Origin: JAWKWH01 sp965204295
Lineage (GTDB): Bacteria > Pseudomonadota > Alphaproteobacteria > Rhizobiales > Rhizobiaceae
Reading direction: 5' to 3'
DNA: 64,000 bases
NCBI GenBank assembly: GCA_965204295.1
Contig: OZ241973.1
Location: 682,001-746,000, forward strand
The first letter of the stretch is position 1, and every line of letters starts with the position of its first letter. Below the pieces are notes generated by a model. The model was not told the origin of the DNA, did not search any database, and saw only the letters and a program-made list of their open reading frames with translations. Made by a program: the position numbers and the translations under genes. Shown piece after piece: positions 25,993 to 33,166 of the stretch.

Positions 25993-27183
25993 TCAACCGT
26001 CCTTTCCGGCGGCCTTCAGAACACCGCGCCCCAGTTTTATCAATGCGCGGTCGCGACCCGGCGGGCCGAGCAGCGATATTCCGAATGGCGCATCGTCCAC
26101 CTTCGAAAGCGGCAATGTAATCTGCGGAAATCCCGTAAGGCCCGCGAGGCAGAGCAGGCGCAGCGCGCGTTCCCGATATGCCTTCTGTTCCTCGAACGGG
26201 GCGGCCCGCGGCGGAGCAGGCCCCGGAACGGTCGGCATCACCATGTAGCCATCCGGGCCCAGCAATCCGGCGAGATCCGACCTGAGCTTGTCGCGCCGCG
26301 ACGTTTCGCCCGCCACCGTCGCCTTATCGACTTTCGATCCGAATTCAAACCGCTCCTTGACCCCCGGACCCAACCCGCGATCGCCAATCGCCAGCCAATC
26401 CTTGTGTGTTCGCCAGGCTTCCTCCGCCTGCAGATTTCGAAAGCACCGGTAGAGATCGTCGATCCCGTGACCGATATCGGCGGCAATCGCCGGCATTCCG
26501 GTTGCATCCCCGATTTGCGACGCCGCCTGCGCGTATGCGTCGCCGGCTCCGGCGTCTGTCAGGCTTTCCGGCATCGCAAGGCGCATGGGCCTTGAAAGCG
26601 GCGCATCGTCGGCGTCGGCGCCGAGCAGGACGCTCCCCACCGCTTCGTAGAGCGCTCCATCAGCCGCAAACCAGCCAAATGTGTCGAATGACGGCGCGAG
26701 CGGCATGGCGCCCGCCAGCGATATGCGTCCGTGGGTCGTCCGCAATCCGATCAGGCCGCAATGGCTTGCGGGCGCTCGGATGGAGCCTCCCGTATCCGAG
26801 CCTGTCGCGATGTCGGCAAGACCTCCGGCCACCGCGGCGGCCGATCCGGACGACGAGCCTCCCGTAACCCGATCGGGCGCCCCCGGGTTTATCGGTTGCG
26901 GATAGTGCGCATTGTGGCCCGTGAGCGAGAATGCAAGCTCGTCCGTCTGCGTTTTGCCGATGAAACGGGCGCCGGCCTCCAGCAGCGCTTCGATTGCGGG
27001 GGCCGAACGGTCGGCGGGTTGCGCCTCGGCAAGTTTTTGCGGGTTCCCGCATCCGGTGGGGTAGCCGGCGACATCGAAGATGTCCTTGACGGCCAGAGTC
27101 GCGGCGGCAAGAGGTCCGCTGTCCGCATTGGCGACGGGAACGTGCGCGCCTGTCACGAATGCGTTCAGTGTGTCGGAGTTCAT
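25993..27183 (-). CDS. Amidase signature family protein
   Basis: Amidase of about 396 residues that hydrolyses an amide bond, related to GatA and to AtzF-type enzymes. The catalytic triad is visible: lysine in LAVKDIFDVAG, the cis-serine in GGSSSGSAAAVA and the nucleophile serine in TGSDTGGSIRAPA. It is shorter than GatA (about 490) and no gatB or gatC is nearby, so it is a stand-alone amidase with unknown substrate. The ATG at 27183 has GGGAAG upstream; the in-frame ATG at 27237 has no clear ribosome site. Confidence 0.88.
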   Translation of the reverse strand: MNSDTLNAFVTGAHVPVANADSGPLAAATLAVKDIFDVAGYPTGCGNPQKLAEAQPADRSAPAIEALLEAGARFIGKTQTDELAFSLTGHNAHYPQPINPGAPDRVTGGSSSGSAAAVAGGLADIATGSDTGGSIRAPASHCGLIGLRTTHGRISLAGAMPLAPSFDTFGWFAADGALYEAVGSVLLGADADDAPLSRPMRLAMPESLTDAGAGDAYAQAASQIGDATGMPAIAADIGHGIDDLYRCFRNLQAEEAWRTHKDWLAIGDRGLGPGVKERFEFGSKVDKATVAGETSRRDKLRSDLAGLLGPDGYMVMPTVPGPAPPRAAPFEEQKAYRERALRLLCLAGLTGFPQITLPLSKVDDAPFGISLLGPPGRDRALIKLGRGVLKAAGKDG

Positions 27184-27268
27184 CGCGAATCTTCCCAAAC
27201 GTCCCCGTACAATCGGCTGTTCGGGATAAAAGTTCAAGCTCGGCGCCGCTCGGCGCGGCCGGATCGTT

Positions 27269-27550
27269 CTAGATAATCCGGCTCAGTGCCATGGCGATCG
27301 ACATGTCGCCGTCGATCTTCAGTTTGCCCTGCATGAACGCCGCCGTCGGGTCGATATCGCCGGCAATCATTGCTTCCAGGTCGTCCATGGACAACGAGAT
27401 CGTGCACTCGGCGTCCCGATCGCCGGTCGAAACGGCTTCCCCGTCGACGACGATGACGCCATCATCGCCGCAATCGAACTTGACCGATCCGGTAAAGCCG
27501 CTGCCGCCGGCGCTCTTGCGCATCTTGTCGGCAATTGCATCCATGCTCAT
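27269..27550 (-). CDS. SCP2 sterol-binding domain protein
   Basis: Single-domain SCP2/sterol-carrier-like protein of 93 residues, a small cytoplasmic fold that binds acyl chains or lipids. Features are FTGSVKFDCGDDGVIVVDG, followed by CTISLSMDDLEAMIAGDIDPTAAFMQGKLKIDGD, the usual SCP2 ending. In bacteria such proteins often accompany beta-oxidation or CoA-ester metabolism. It has GGAGA upstream of the ATG at 27550 and ends 86 bp before the amidase start, so the two may be co-transcribed. Confidence 0.88.
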   Translation of the reverse strand: MSMDAIADKMRKSAGGSGFTGSVKFDCGDDGVIVVDGEAVSTGDRDAECTISLSMDDLEAMIAGDIDPTAAFMQGKLKIDGDMSIAMALSRII

Positions 27551-27688
27551 CTTTGTTCTCCGGCTTGTTGGGGTCGGGACTCGTTAATCTCCGCCGGCAT
27601 TTCATGCGGCGCGCATCTCCGTCACTGAGCATACAATATGCCGGAACGCAAGCGATCGACATTTACGTTAACGTGATTTGGCGTCGCT

Positions 27689-27820
27689 TTGCCGGCGGCG
27701 CCTTTGGTGGCGTTCGCCACGGTCGGGACGGAAATGGACCGAATCGACGGCCTTTCGCTGCGCGAACTTGCCGATTACCCGCTGGTTTTACGCGAATCCT
27801 GCTCGAAAACCCGCGAAAAC
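27689..27820 (+). pseudogene. Possible LysR-type regulator scrap
   Basis: About 44 codons read VAFATVGTEMDRIDGLS then LRELADYPLVLRES-SKTRE. The second half resembles the LysR effector-domain segment in which a leucine-rich stretch leads to PLVLREPGSxTR. No DNA-binding domain or remaining effector domain is present. The match is short and judged by eye, so this may be coincidence. It lies between the SCP2 gene and the second AT-rich module. Confidence 0.3.
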
Positions 27821-28028
27821 CCGAAAAGGCGGCGGGGAAATCCGGGATTCGGCCGGTCGCGGATTCTCATGGAGAAAGCGTCGGTCTGCCTGCGTGAACG
27901 CCCCGGCGGCAAGAAGACCCGCGCCCCGGTTTCCATGAATCCCGTCGAAGCGCCGCCTCCCGTCAAAGGCGCGAGGTCAAACGCCTCCTTTTAACCCGCT
28001 CCATGTTGAGGCAAGAGGAGAGAGACTC

Positions 28029-28970
28029 TTATTTTTGATTCGATACAAGAGTGTCACGAATAGGGTCGAATATTTTCTTAGACTCTTCAAATATAGAATT
28101 ATAAGTATCGACAATTTTTTGTACTGCTTCCTCATTTTCAGGACAATAGGTAGAAGTTATTTCATCAGATCCTATATCCTTACACCTGTCCTGATTTAAA
28201 ATAAGCTGACTTTTCATATAAGCTGATTTTAAAAGCTTGGCTTTCTCCTCATACATAGCACAAACCTTTATATAATAAGGAGAAGCAGGCTTTTTAAAAT
28301 GTCTCTTGAGAGGAAGATTTTTACAATTCCCCGCATGCTCTATCGCTAAATTAATATAACCCATAATATTATCTCTGTATTCAGGATAAGTTTCTAATTC
28401 ACGATCTCCTTCATAACTGGGAGAGTTAAACAACCTAACATGGTAGTCACCAGAAACCCCTCGATAAAACATGGCTAAATAAACAAAAGGTAATTGATAA
28501 TAAGCTGTCATCTCTATGTTATGATTTGCCTCCCACATAAAGTAATCAAGAGGAGGGTAGTTATTATAAGTCTTGATGATAGCCAGTGTTCTGGAATAAT
28601 AATGGGCGGCTAAATCCAAATTCCTGTCAGCTATACCTTTGAAATCCCCTCCTGAAAGATGGTATTCTGCTATCCAATAATTAGCTACAATATTGCTGTG
28701 TTGATCAGCTAAACCATGTAAAATCAACATTCCCTTGGAAACATTGTCTTGATTGTTAGTCACCTCACCCTTTAATAAAAGACAGAGAGCATAAACTAAG
28801 GTCACACTTACATAAGGATCAGGATCATTTAATTGTTCTTGATACTGTCTTTCGGTATCCTCAAAATCACCACATCCAAAACTACCAGATCTATATACTG
28901 TCCCAAAACCAGGGCTCGTCGCAAAAACGAAAAAGGCGATCACACTCAATATCGACACGATTTTTCTCAT
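28029..28970 (-). CDS. AT-rich secreted helical-repeat-like protein, copy B
   Basis: Second copy of the exported protein, about 313 residues, one residue shorter than copy A. The signal peptide and the first 250 residues are nearly unchanged. The changes gather in the last 60 residues: for instance SDETVFAYCPEIDE in copy A becomes SDEITSTYCPENEE here, and IKEILYP becomes SKKIFDP. All cysteines are kept. The intact frame in both copies, with signal peptide and promoter kept, argues that both are functional or recently were. The ATG at 28970 has GGAAAGGG upstream. The function is unknown. Confidence 0.8.
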   Translation of the reverse strand: MRKIVSILSVIAFFVFATSPGFGTVYRSGSFGCGDFEDTERQYQEQLNDPDPYVSVTLVYALCLLLKGEVTNNQDNVSKGMLILHGLADQHSNIVANYWIAEYHLSGGDFKGIADRNLDLAAHYYSRTLAIIKTYNNYPPLDYFMWEANHNIEMTAYYQLPFVYLAMFYRGVSGDYHVRLFNSPSYEGDRELETYPEYRDNIMGYINLAIEHAGNCKNLPLKRHFKKPASPYYIKVCAMYEEKAKLLKSAYMKSQLILNQDRCKDIGSDEITSTYCPENEEAVQKIVDTYNSIFEESKKIFDPIRDTLVSNQK

Positions 28971-29023
28971 AGCCCTTTCCACATCCTCCAAAAAACCGCT
29001 ATGGCGACGCACCGCTCAACGCA

Positions 29024-29051
29024 ATCATATAAACCCGACCCAAACCGTCAA
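29024..29051 (-). promoter_or_regulatory. Promoter of AT-rich secreted gene, copy B
   Basis: On the minus strand TTGACG (29051-29046) and TATGAT (29029-29024) are spaced by 16 bp. The -10 box has one change relative to the perfect TATAAT of copy A, so copy B may be expressed more weakly. Confidence 0.6.
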
Positions 29052-29083
29052 GAGCTTTTGCAACCCGGCCTCTTGGAGCCGGC

Positions 29084-29188
29084 TCATTGATTGGCCGTGT
29101 TCTCCACGCCGGCTTCAATGCGCGCCATGTCCTCATCGCTGAGGCCGAATTGCGCGCCCGCAACCGCCGGCATGTCGCGGATATGAGT
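29084..29188 (-). pseudogene. Unidentified C-terminal coding scrap
   Basis: A 34-codon reading frame, THIRDMPAVAGAQFGLSDEDM and onward to a TGA stop, has protein-like composition and looks like the end of a lost gene. The family is not recognised. It lies between the duplicated module and the ppx remnant, in a different frame from the latter. Confidence 0.3.
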
Positions 29189-29195
29189 CCCGGCC

Positions 29196-29550
29196 CTATT
29201 GCGGCGCAACCGCGAGCCGCAACGGCCTTTCGATCATTCTTGCAAGCTGCTCCAGCCGCCACGACGGTCTGTCGCCGTAAAGGCCGGCGAGATCGGCCGG
29301 CAGCCGCAGTTCCAGACCGCCGTTGCTGGTCGCAACCCATTTCAGTCGCGGGATAACCCCGGGCATGGCCGCGGACAGCAGATATCCGACCCGCATCAAA
29401 CCCGCCGAGAGCTTCGCGCGCTCGAACGATCTCGCTCCGGCGACTTCAACGAGCGCGGGCGAGACCTTCGCCGTCAGACCTTCGTGCCGGAACGCGGTGG
29501 CGAGGGCGATAAACGCCCGCCCGGCGGCGGCAAGCCATTCGGCCGCCCAT
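29196..29550 (-). pseudogene. ppx: Exopolyphosphatase (Ppx/GppA) C-terminal remnant
   Basis: About 117 codons match only the end of alphaproteobacterial Ppx/GppA: GRAFIALATAFRHEG, VEVAGARSFERAKLSAG, MRVGYLLSAAMPGVIPRL and then LPADLAGLYGDRPSWRLEQL. An in-frame TAA lies just upstream of the first recognisable residues. The N-terminal ASKHA catalytic domain with the phosphate-binding motifs is absent from the neighbouring DNA. The copy is a dead tail, perhaps left when the adjacent 1.14-kb module or other DNA arrived. Exopolyphosphatase activity would have to come from elsewhere in the genome. Confidence 0.75.
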
Positions 29551-29569
29551 TACGGTCACACCCGCGCAA

Positions 29570-29587
29570 CAACAATCCGTATTGTTG
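29570..29587. promoter_or_regulatory. Seven-base inverted repeat
   Basis: CAACAAT-CCGT-ATTGTTG is a perfect inverted repeat just upstream of the candidate small RNA. It could be an operator or a small hairpin. Confidence 0.35.
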
Positions 29588-29596
29588 AATGAAAGG

Positions 29597-29690
29597 ACCC
29601 GTTCCGGACCAAATCTCCCGGCGGTATTACCCTGTCACGGAACAGGGAACCATCTGACGCAAGGACGGCGAAACCCGAGGGGTTTTTTTC
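29597..29690 (+). ncRNA. Candidate small RNA ending in an intrinsic terminator
   Basis: No open frame accounts for this stretch. On the plus strand it has a perfect 6-bp hairpin (CCCTGT at 29630-29635, loop, ACAGGG at 29642-29647), a short linker, then a terminator hairpin followed by seven T's. There is no plus-strand gene upstream for this terminator to serve, because both neighbours are on the minus strand. Hairpin plus U-tract is the layout of alphaproteobacterial trans-acting sRNAs such as the suhB/MmgR group; membership cannot be decided by eye. The 5' end is a guess. Confidence 0.45.
29671..29689 (+). terminator. Rho-independent terminator
   Basis: AAACCC (29671-29676), loop GAG, GGGTTT (29680-29685), continuing into a run of seven T's from 29683 to 29689. 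The orientation is plus, although the flanking genes are on the minus strand. Confidence 0.7.
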
Positions 29691-29715
29691 GGCGCGGGAA
29701 CGACCGTGAAGCCTG

Positions 29716-30189
29716 TCAGCCCGTCATTTCGCGCCAGCGGCGTCTGAGCGCCTCGTAGTCATCCCCGGGTTGAAGTTCGTAGACCAGTTCTTCCGGTCCG
29801 AACCGCACGAACGGTTGCGCCGAGCGGGTCCAGATGTGACCGGCGGGCCTTAGCCAGGACGTGTCGTCGAGCGTTCCGGCCTTGAGGTTCACTTCTTCGC
29901 CGCCCTCCGTTCCGTGCACCAGCCGCACGCCGCAAGACGGGCAGAAATGACCGAAGAACCGCCGGCGCCCGGACTCGGCCATGCGCCACGTGGTCGCCAC
30001 GTCGCCCGCGACCGCAACGTCTCCGGCGCGAAACCGCAGCGACTCGCCGAACGCACTCGATGTGTGGCGCTGGCATTCGGTGCAATGACAGAGATAGAAG
30101 ACGAGCGGCTCGCCGGTTACCGAATAGCGGACCGCGCCGCACTGACAGCCGCCTTCGATCGGCAATTCAGGCGGGAAGACCCGTTCCAT
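29716..30189 (-). CDS. GFA family protein (glutathione-dependent formaldehyde-activating-like)
   Basis: Zinc-binding beta-tent protein of 157 residues. The zinc ligands are seen as GGCQCGAVRY near residues 13-22, LCHCTECQRHTSSAFG near 34-48 and FCPSCGVRL near 82-90, the standard GFA arrangement. Family members range from the formaldehyde/glutathione adduct-forming enzyme to proteins of unknown function, so the name is a fold assignment only. A good ribosome site (AAGGGGAACGG) precedes the ATG at 30189. It is divergent from the YebC gene across 89 bp. Confidence 0.9.
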   Translation of the reverse strand: MERVFPPELPIEGGCQCGAVRYSVTGEPLVFYLCHCTECQRHTSSAFGESLRFRAGDVAVAGDVATTWRMAESGRRRFFGHFCPSCGVRLVHGTEGGEEVNLKAGTLDDTSWLRPAGHIWTRSAQPFVRFGPEELVYELQPGDDYEALRRRWREMTG

Positions 30190-30278
30190 CCGTTCCCCTT
30201 TCCGCTTTGACGCAAACGGGCAATATACCTATAAGCCGCGGCCAATCCAGCAATTTCAACAATCGTCGCGGGGATGCC

Positions 30279-31028
30279 ATGGCGGGCCATTCGCAATTCA
30301 AGAACATCATGCACCGCAAAGGCCGGCAGGACGCGGCGCGATCGAAGATGTTTTCCAAGCTCGCCCGCGAGATCACGGTGGCGGCGAAACTCGGCGCGCC
30401 GGACCCCGCCATGAACCCGCGTCTGCGTCTGGCCGTTCAGAACGCAAGGGCGCAGTCCATGCCGAAGGACAATATTCAGCGGGCCGTCAACAAGGCGTCG
30501 GGCGGCGACAGCGAAAACTATGAGGAAGTGCGCTACGAGGGTTACGGTCCCGGCGGCGTGGCGGTAATAGTCGAAGCTCTGACCGATAACCGCAACCGCA
30601 CGGCATCTTCCGTCCGCGCCGCTTTCGCCAAATCCGGCGGCTCGCTTGGCGAGACCGGTTCGGTGGCTTTCATGTTCGACAGGGTCGGCGAAATCCTTTA
30701 TCCGGCGTCCGCTGGAGACGAGGACAAGGTGATGGAAGCGGCGATCGAAGCCGGCGCCGAGGATGTGCGGTCGCCCGGCGACGGCCATGCCATCATCTGC
30801 GGTTTCGAGGATATTGGCGATGTGTCGTCGGCGCTGGAGGGCTCGCTTGGCGAGGCGGAATCCGTCAAGGCGATCTGGCGCCCGCAGACCGGCGCGCCGG
30901 TCGATGAGGACAGGGCCCGGTCGGTCCTGGGCCTGATCGAGGCGCTGGAGGACGATGACGACGTGCAGAATGTCTACGCCAACTTCGAGGTCGACGACGA
31001 GATGATGGCGAAATTGAGCGCGGCCTGA
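30279..31028 (+). CDS. YebC/PmpR family regulator or ribosome rescue factor
   Basis: Highly conserved 249-residue protein. It starts with AGHSQFKNIMHRKGRQDAARSKMFSKL, then DPAMNPRLRLAVQNARAQSMPKDNIQRA and YEGYGPGGVAVIVEALTDNRNRT, all hallmarks of YebC. The family has been described both as transcriptional regulators and, more recently, as helpers that relieve ribosome stalling at proline runs. In other alphaproteobacteria the gene often lies near ruvC; no ruvC is seen here. The ATG at 30279 is the conserved start; an earlier frame start at 30060 overlaps the divergent GFA gene. Confidence 0.95.
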   Translation: MAGHSQFKNIMHRKGRQDAARSKMFSKLAREITVAAKLGAPDPAMNPRLRLAVQNARAQSMPKDNIQRAVNKASGGDSENYEEVRYEGYGPGGVAVIVEALTDNRNRTASSVRAAFAKSGGSLGETGSVAFMFDRVGEILYPASAGDEDKVMEAAIEAGAEDVRSPGDGHAIICGFEDIGDVSSALEGSLGEAESVKAIWRPQTGAPVDEDRARSVLGLIEALEDDDDVQNVYANFEVDDEMMAKLSAA

Positions 31029-31374
31029 GAGCGAGAAAGGCGGAGGCGTTTCTGACGCTTGGAAGGACAAGCCCGTACAAGGACCGCGCCGCCCGCTGGA
31101 CGCTCAAGCGGGGCCGCAAATGGCACAGGGCGCACAAACGGGCCGAAACCAACACCCGGAACAAGGATGATCAGGTGGAAAAGCGCCGTGCGTAACGCCC
31201 TGGATCGAATCCGAAGCCAAGAAGCCGGTACCGGAAAAGCATGGACCGGCAGGTTTCATCAGCGATTGACAGCGCGTTCGGCATTGCGGACTGGCTTGCG
31301 CGCCCGGTCAGGATGGGACAAGAAGGTGCGATCGGAATGCGGCAGGATTCGCCGCGCCCACCGGGAACATGATC
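31029..31374. other. Intergenic stretch of 346 bp without a clear gene
   Basis: No supported gene. Plus-strand translation of the first 150 bases gives LGRTSPYKDRAARWTLKRGR, which has a faint likeness to IS5-type transposase segments, but nothing else supports that. The promoter of the aminotransferase must lie here, yet no convincing hexamers were found. Confidence 0.4.
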
Positions 31375-32577
31375 ATGGCCTTTTTTGCCGATACCCTGAC
31401 AAGGGTAAAACCGTCCGCGACGATAGCCGTCAGCCAGAAAGCGCGTGAACTCAAGGCCCGGGGAAGAGATATTATCGGACTTGGCGCCGGTGAACCGGAC
31501 TTCGATACGCCGGACAACATCAAGGATGCCGCAATCGACGCCATCAGGCGTGGCGAAACAAAATATCCGCCCGTTTCCGGGATCATGCCGTTGCGGGAGG
31601 CGATCGCGGAAAAATTTCGCCGCGAAAACAATCTCGATTACGAGCCGACCGAGGTGATTGTCGGCACCGGCGGCAAGCAAATCCTGTTCAACGCGTTCAT
31701 GGCCACGATGAACCCGGGAGACGAGGCGATCATTCCCGCGCCGTTCTGGGTCAGTTACCCGGACATGGTGACGCTGTGCGGCGGCACGCCGGTCTTTGCC
31801 GCCACCTCAACCGAAAACGGTTTCAAACTGAGACCCGAGGCGCTTGAGGCGGCCGTTTCCCCCAGGACGAAATGGCTCGTGTTCAACTCACCTTCCAATC
31901 CGTCCGGCGCGGCTTACAGCAGGGAAGAGTTGCGCGCGCTCGCCGACGTTTTGCTGCGACATGAACACGTCCGGGTGCTGACCGACGATATGTACGAACA
32001 TCTGACCTATGGCGATTTCAGATTTCATACGATGGCCGAGATCGAACCGGCGTTGAAGGGCCGGACGCTGACCATGAACGGTGTGTCGAAGGCCTATGCC
32101 ATGACCGGGTGGCGCATCGGTTATGCGGCCGGGCCGATCGAGTTGATAAAGGCCATGGACACGATCCAGGGGCAGCAGACTTCGGGAGCCTGCACGATCG
32201 CGCAATGGGCGTCGGTCGAGGCCCTGAACGGCCCGCAGGACTTCATCCGGCGCAACAAGACGATATTTCAGGGACGGCGCGATCTGGTCGTTTCCATGCT
32301 CAATCAGGCGAACGGGATTTCATGTCCGGCGCCGGAAGGCGCGTTTTACGTCTATCCGTCGTGCTCGGCGTTGGCCGGCAAGACATCGCCGTCGGGAAAA
32401 GTGATGGAAAACGATGAGGACTTTGTCACCGAATTGCTCGAAGCCGAAGGCGTCGCGGTTGTTCACGGGTCGGCGTTCGGTCTTGGCCCGAATTTTCGCA
32501 TCTCCTATGCGACCGGTGAAGAACTGCTCGAAGAAGCATGTTCGCGCATCCAGCGGTTTTGCGCCTCGATCAGGTGA
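31375..32577 (+). CDS. Aspartate aminotransferase (AspC/aspartate-prephenate type)
   Basis: PLP enzyme of 400 residues that transfers the amino group between aspartate and 2-oxoglutarate. Close family members also transaminate prephenate. Marks are KPSATIAVSQKARELKARG, GLGAGEPDFDTP, NSPSNPSGAAYS, TDDMYEHLTYG, the Schiff-base lysine in NGVSKAYAMTGWRIGY and the substrate arginine in FRISYATG. The second ATG at 31375 gives the family N terminus AFFADTLTRVKPS and better spacing from GGGAA; an ATG two codons earlier is possible. It is the second aminotransferase in the window but is clearly distinct from the one at 22-23 kb. Confidence 0.92.
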   Translation: MAFFADTLTRVKPSATIAVSQKARELKARGRDIIGLGAGEPDFDTPDNIKDAAIDAIRRGETKYPPVSGIMPLREAIAEKFRRENNLDYEPTEVIVGTGGKQILFNAFMATMNPGDEAIIPAPFWVSYPDMVTLCGGTPVFAATSTENGFKLRPEALEAAVSPRTKWLVFNSPSNPSGAAYSREELRALADVLLRHEHVRVLTDDMYEHLTYGDFRFHTMAEIEPALKGRTLTMNGVSKAYAMTGWRIGYAAGPIELIKAMDTIQGQQTSGACTIAQWASVEALNGPQDFIRRNKTIFQGRRDLVVSMLNQANGISCPAPEGAFYVYPSCSALAGKTSPSGKVMENDEDFVTELLEAEGVAVVHGSAFGLGPNFRISYATGEELLEEACSRIQRFCASIR

Positions 32578-33166
32578 CCAAAGCGACCCTTGGGCGCAGG
32601 GTGTTCGCTGCGGGCATTTGGAATGTTTCGGCCGCAACCGTCAACCGTTTACTGACTGTTCCAACGCGCGCGGTTTCACGATTGCCGCGATGCCGAAATT
32701 GTCCGGCCCCGGGGTTTCCGGGAATTGTTATCGTGTTTCCGCATTTTCGTGCGCCGGCGGCAAGTACCGCCATTTGCGTCGTTCATGGCGCGCAAGCCGC
32801 CGCGGCGGTCCCGGCGAGCCGACCGGCGTCGCCAAACCGGCCGTCGATCGGGCATTGATTCGGACTTCGATTTGACGCCGGCATCGCCAGAATATCCGCG
32901 TCGGCGCTGCCTGGCTCGATTACGCCGGGGTGCAGCGCGCACTTTCCGGCGCAATCCCGATGTCGCGGCCGGCGCGGGATGAAATGGCCCCGCCGGGCCA
33001 GGCGTCCGAAGGTTTTTCTTCCGGCTTGCGCGCGCAAATGTCGTCCTGTTACGGCTATGACTCCCGACCCAATTCGCCGATAGACCCGGCCGCCGGATCG
33101 ATTGCCGGTCGCGTGGATGTTCCGCAAGTCGCTAATGTGCGCAAATCACAACGCTTACGGGAAAAC
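32578..33166. other. Intergenic stretch of 589 bp without a clear gene
   Basis: Open frames occur on both strands (for example 32783-33127 minus) but none has recognisable motifs, a convincing ribosome site or family-like composition. The stretch lies before a degenerate maeB and may itself be worn coding DNA. Confidence 0.4.

Larger units (their letters stand above)
27928..29062 (-). repeat. Duplicated 1.14-kb AT-rich module, copy B
   Basis: Near-identical to 20800-21938 in the same orientation, 7.1 kb away. It begins with the same GGTTTCCATGAATCCC string and ends at TTTTGCA just upstream of the promoter of the secreted gene. Differences include a 3-bp deletion (one codon, after DFK) and a cluster of substitutions at the 3' end of the gene. 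The flanks differ from those of copy A. Confidence 0.9.

Noticed and set aside
31029..31190. Faint likeness of a plus-strand translation to an IS5-type transposase segment
   Set aside because: Only about 20 residues, no DDE motif, no flanking inverted repeats and no further matching segments.
32783..33127. Open frame of 114 codons on the minus strand
   Set aside because: No ribosome site, no recognisable motif and arginine/glycine-rich composition typical of an antisense frame in GC-rich DNA.
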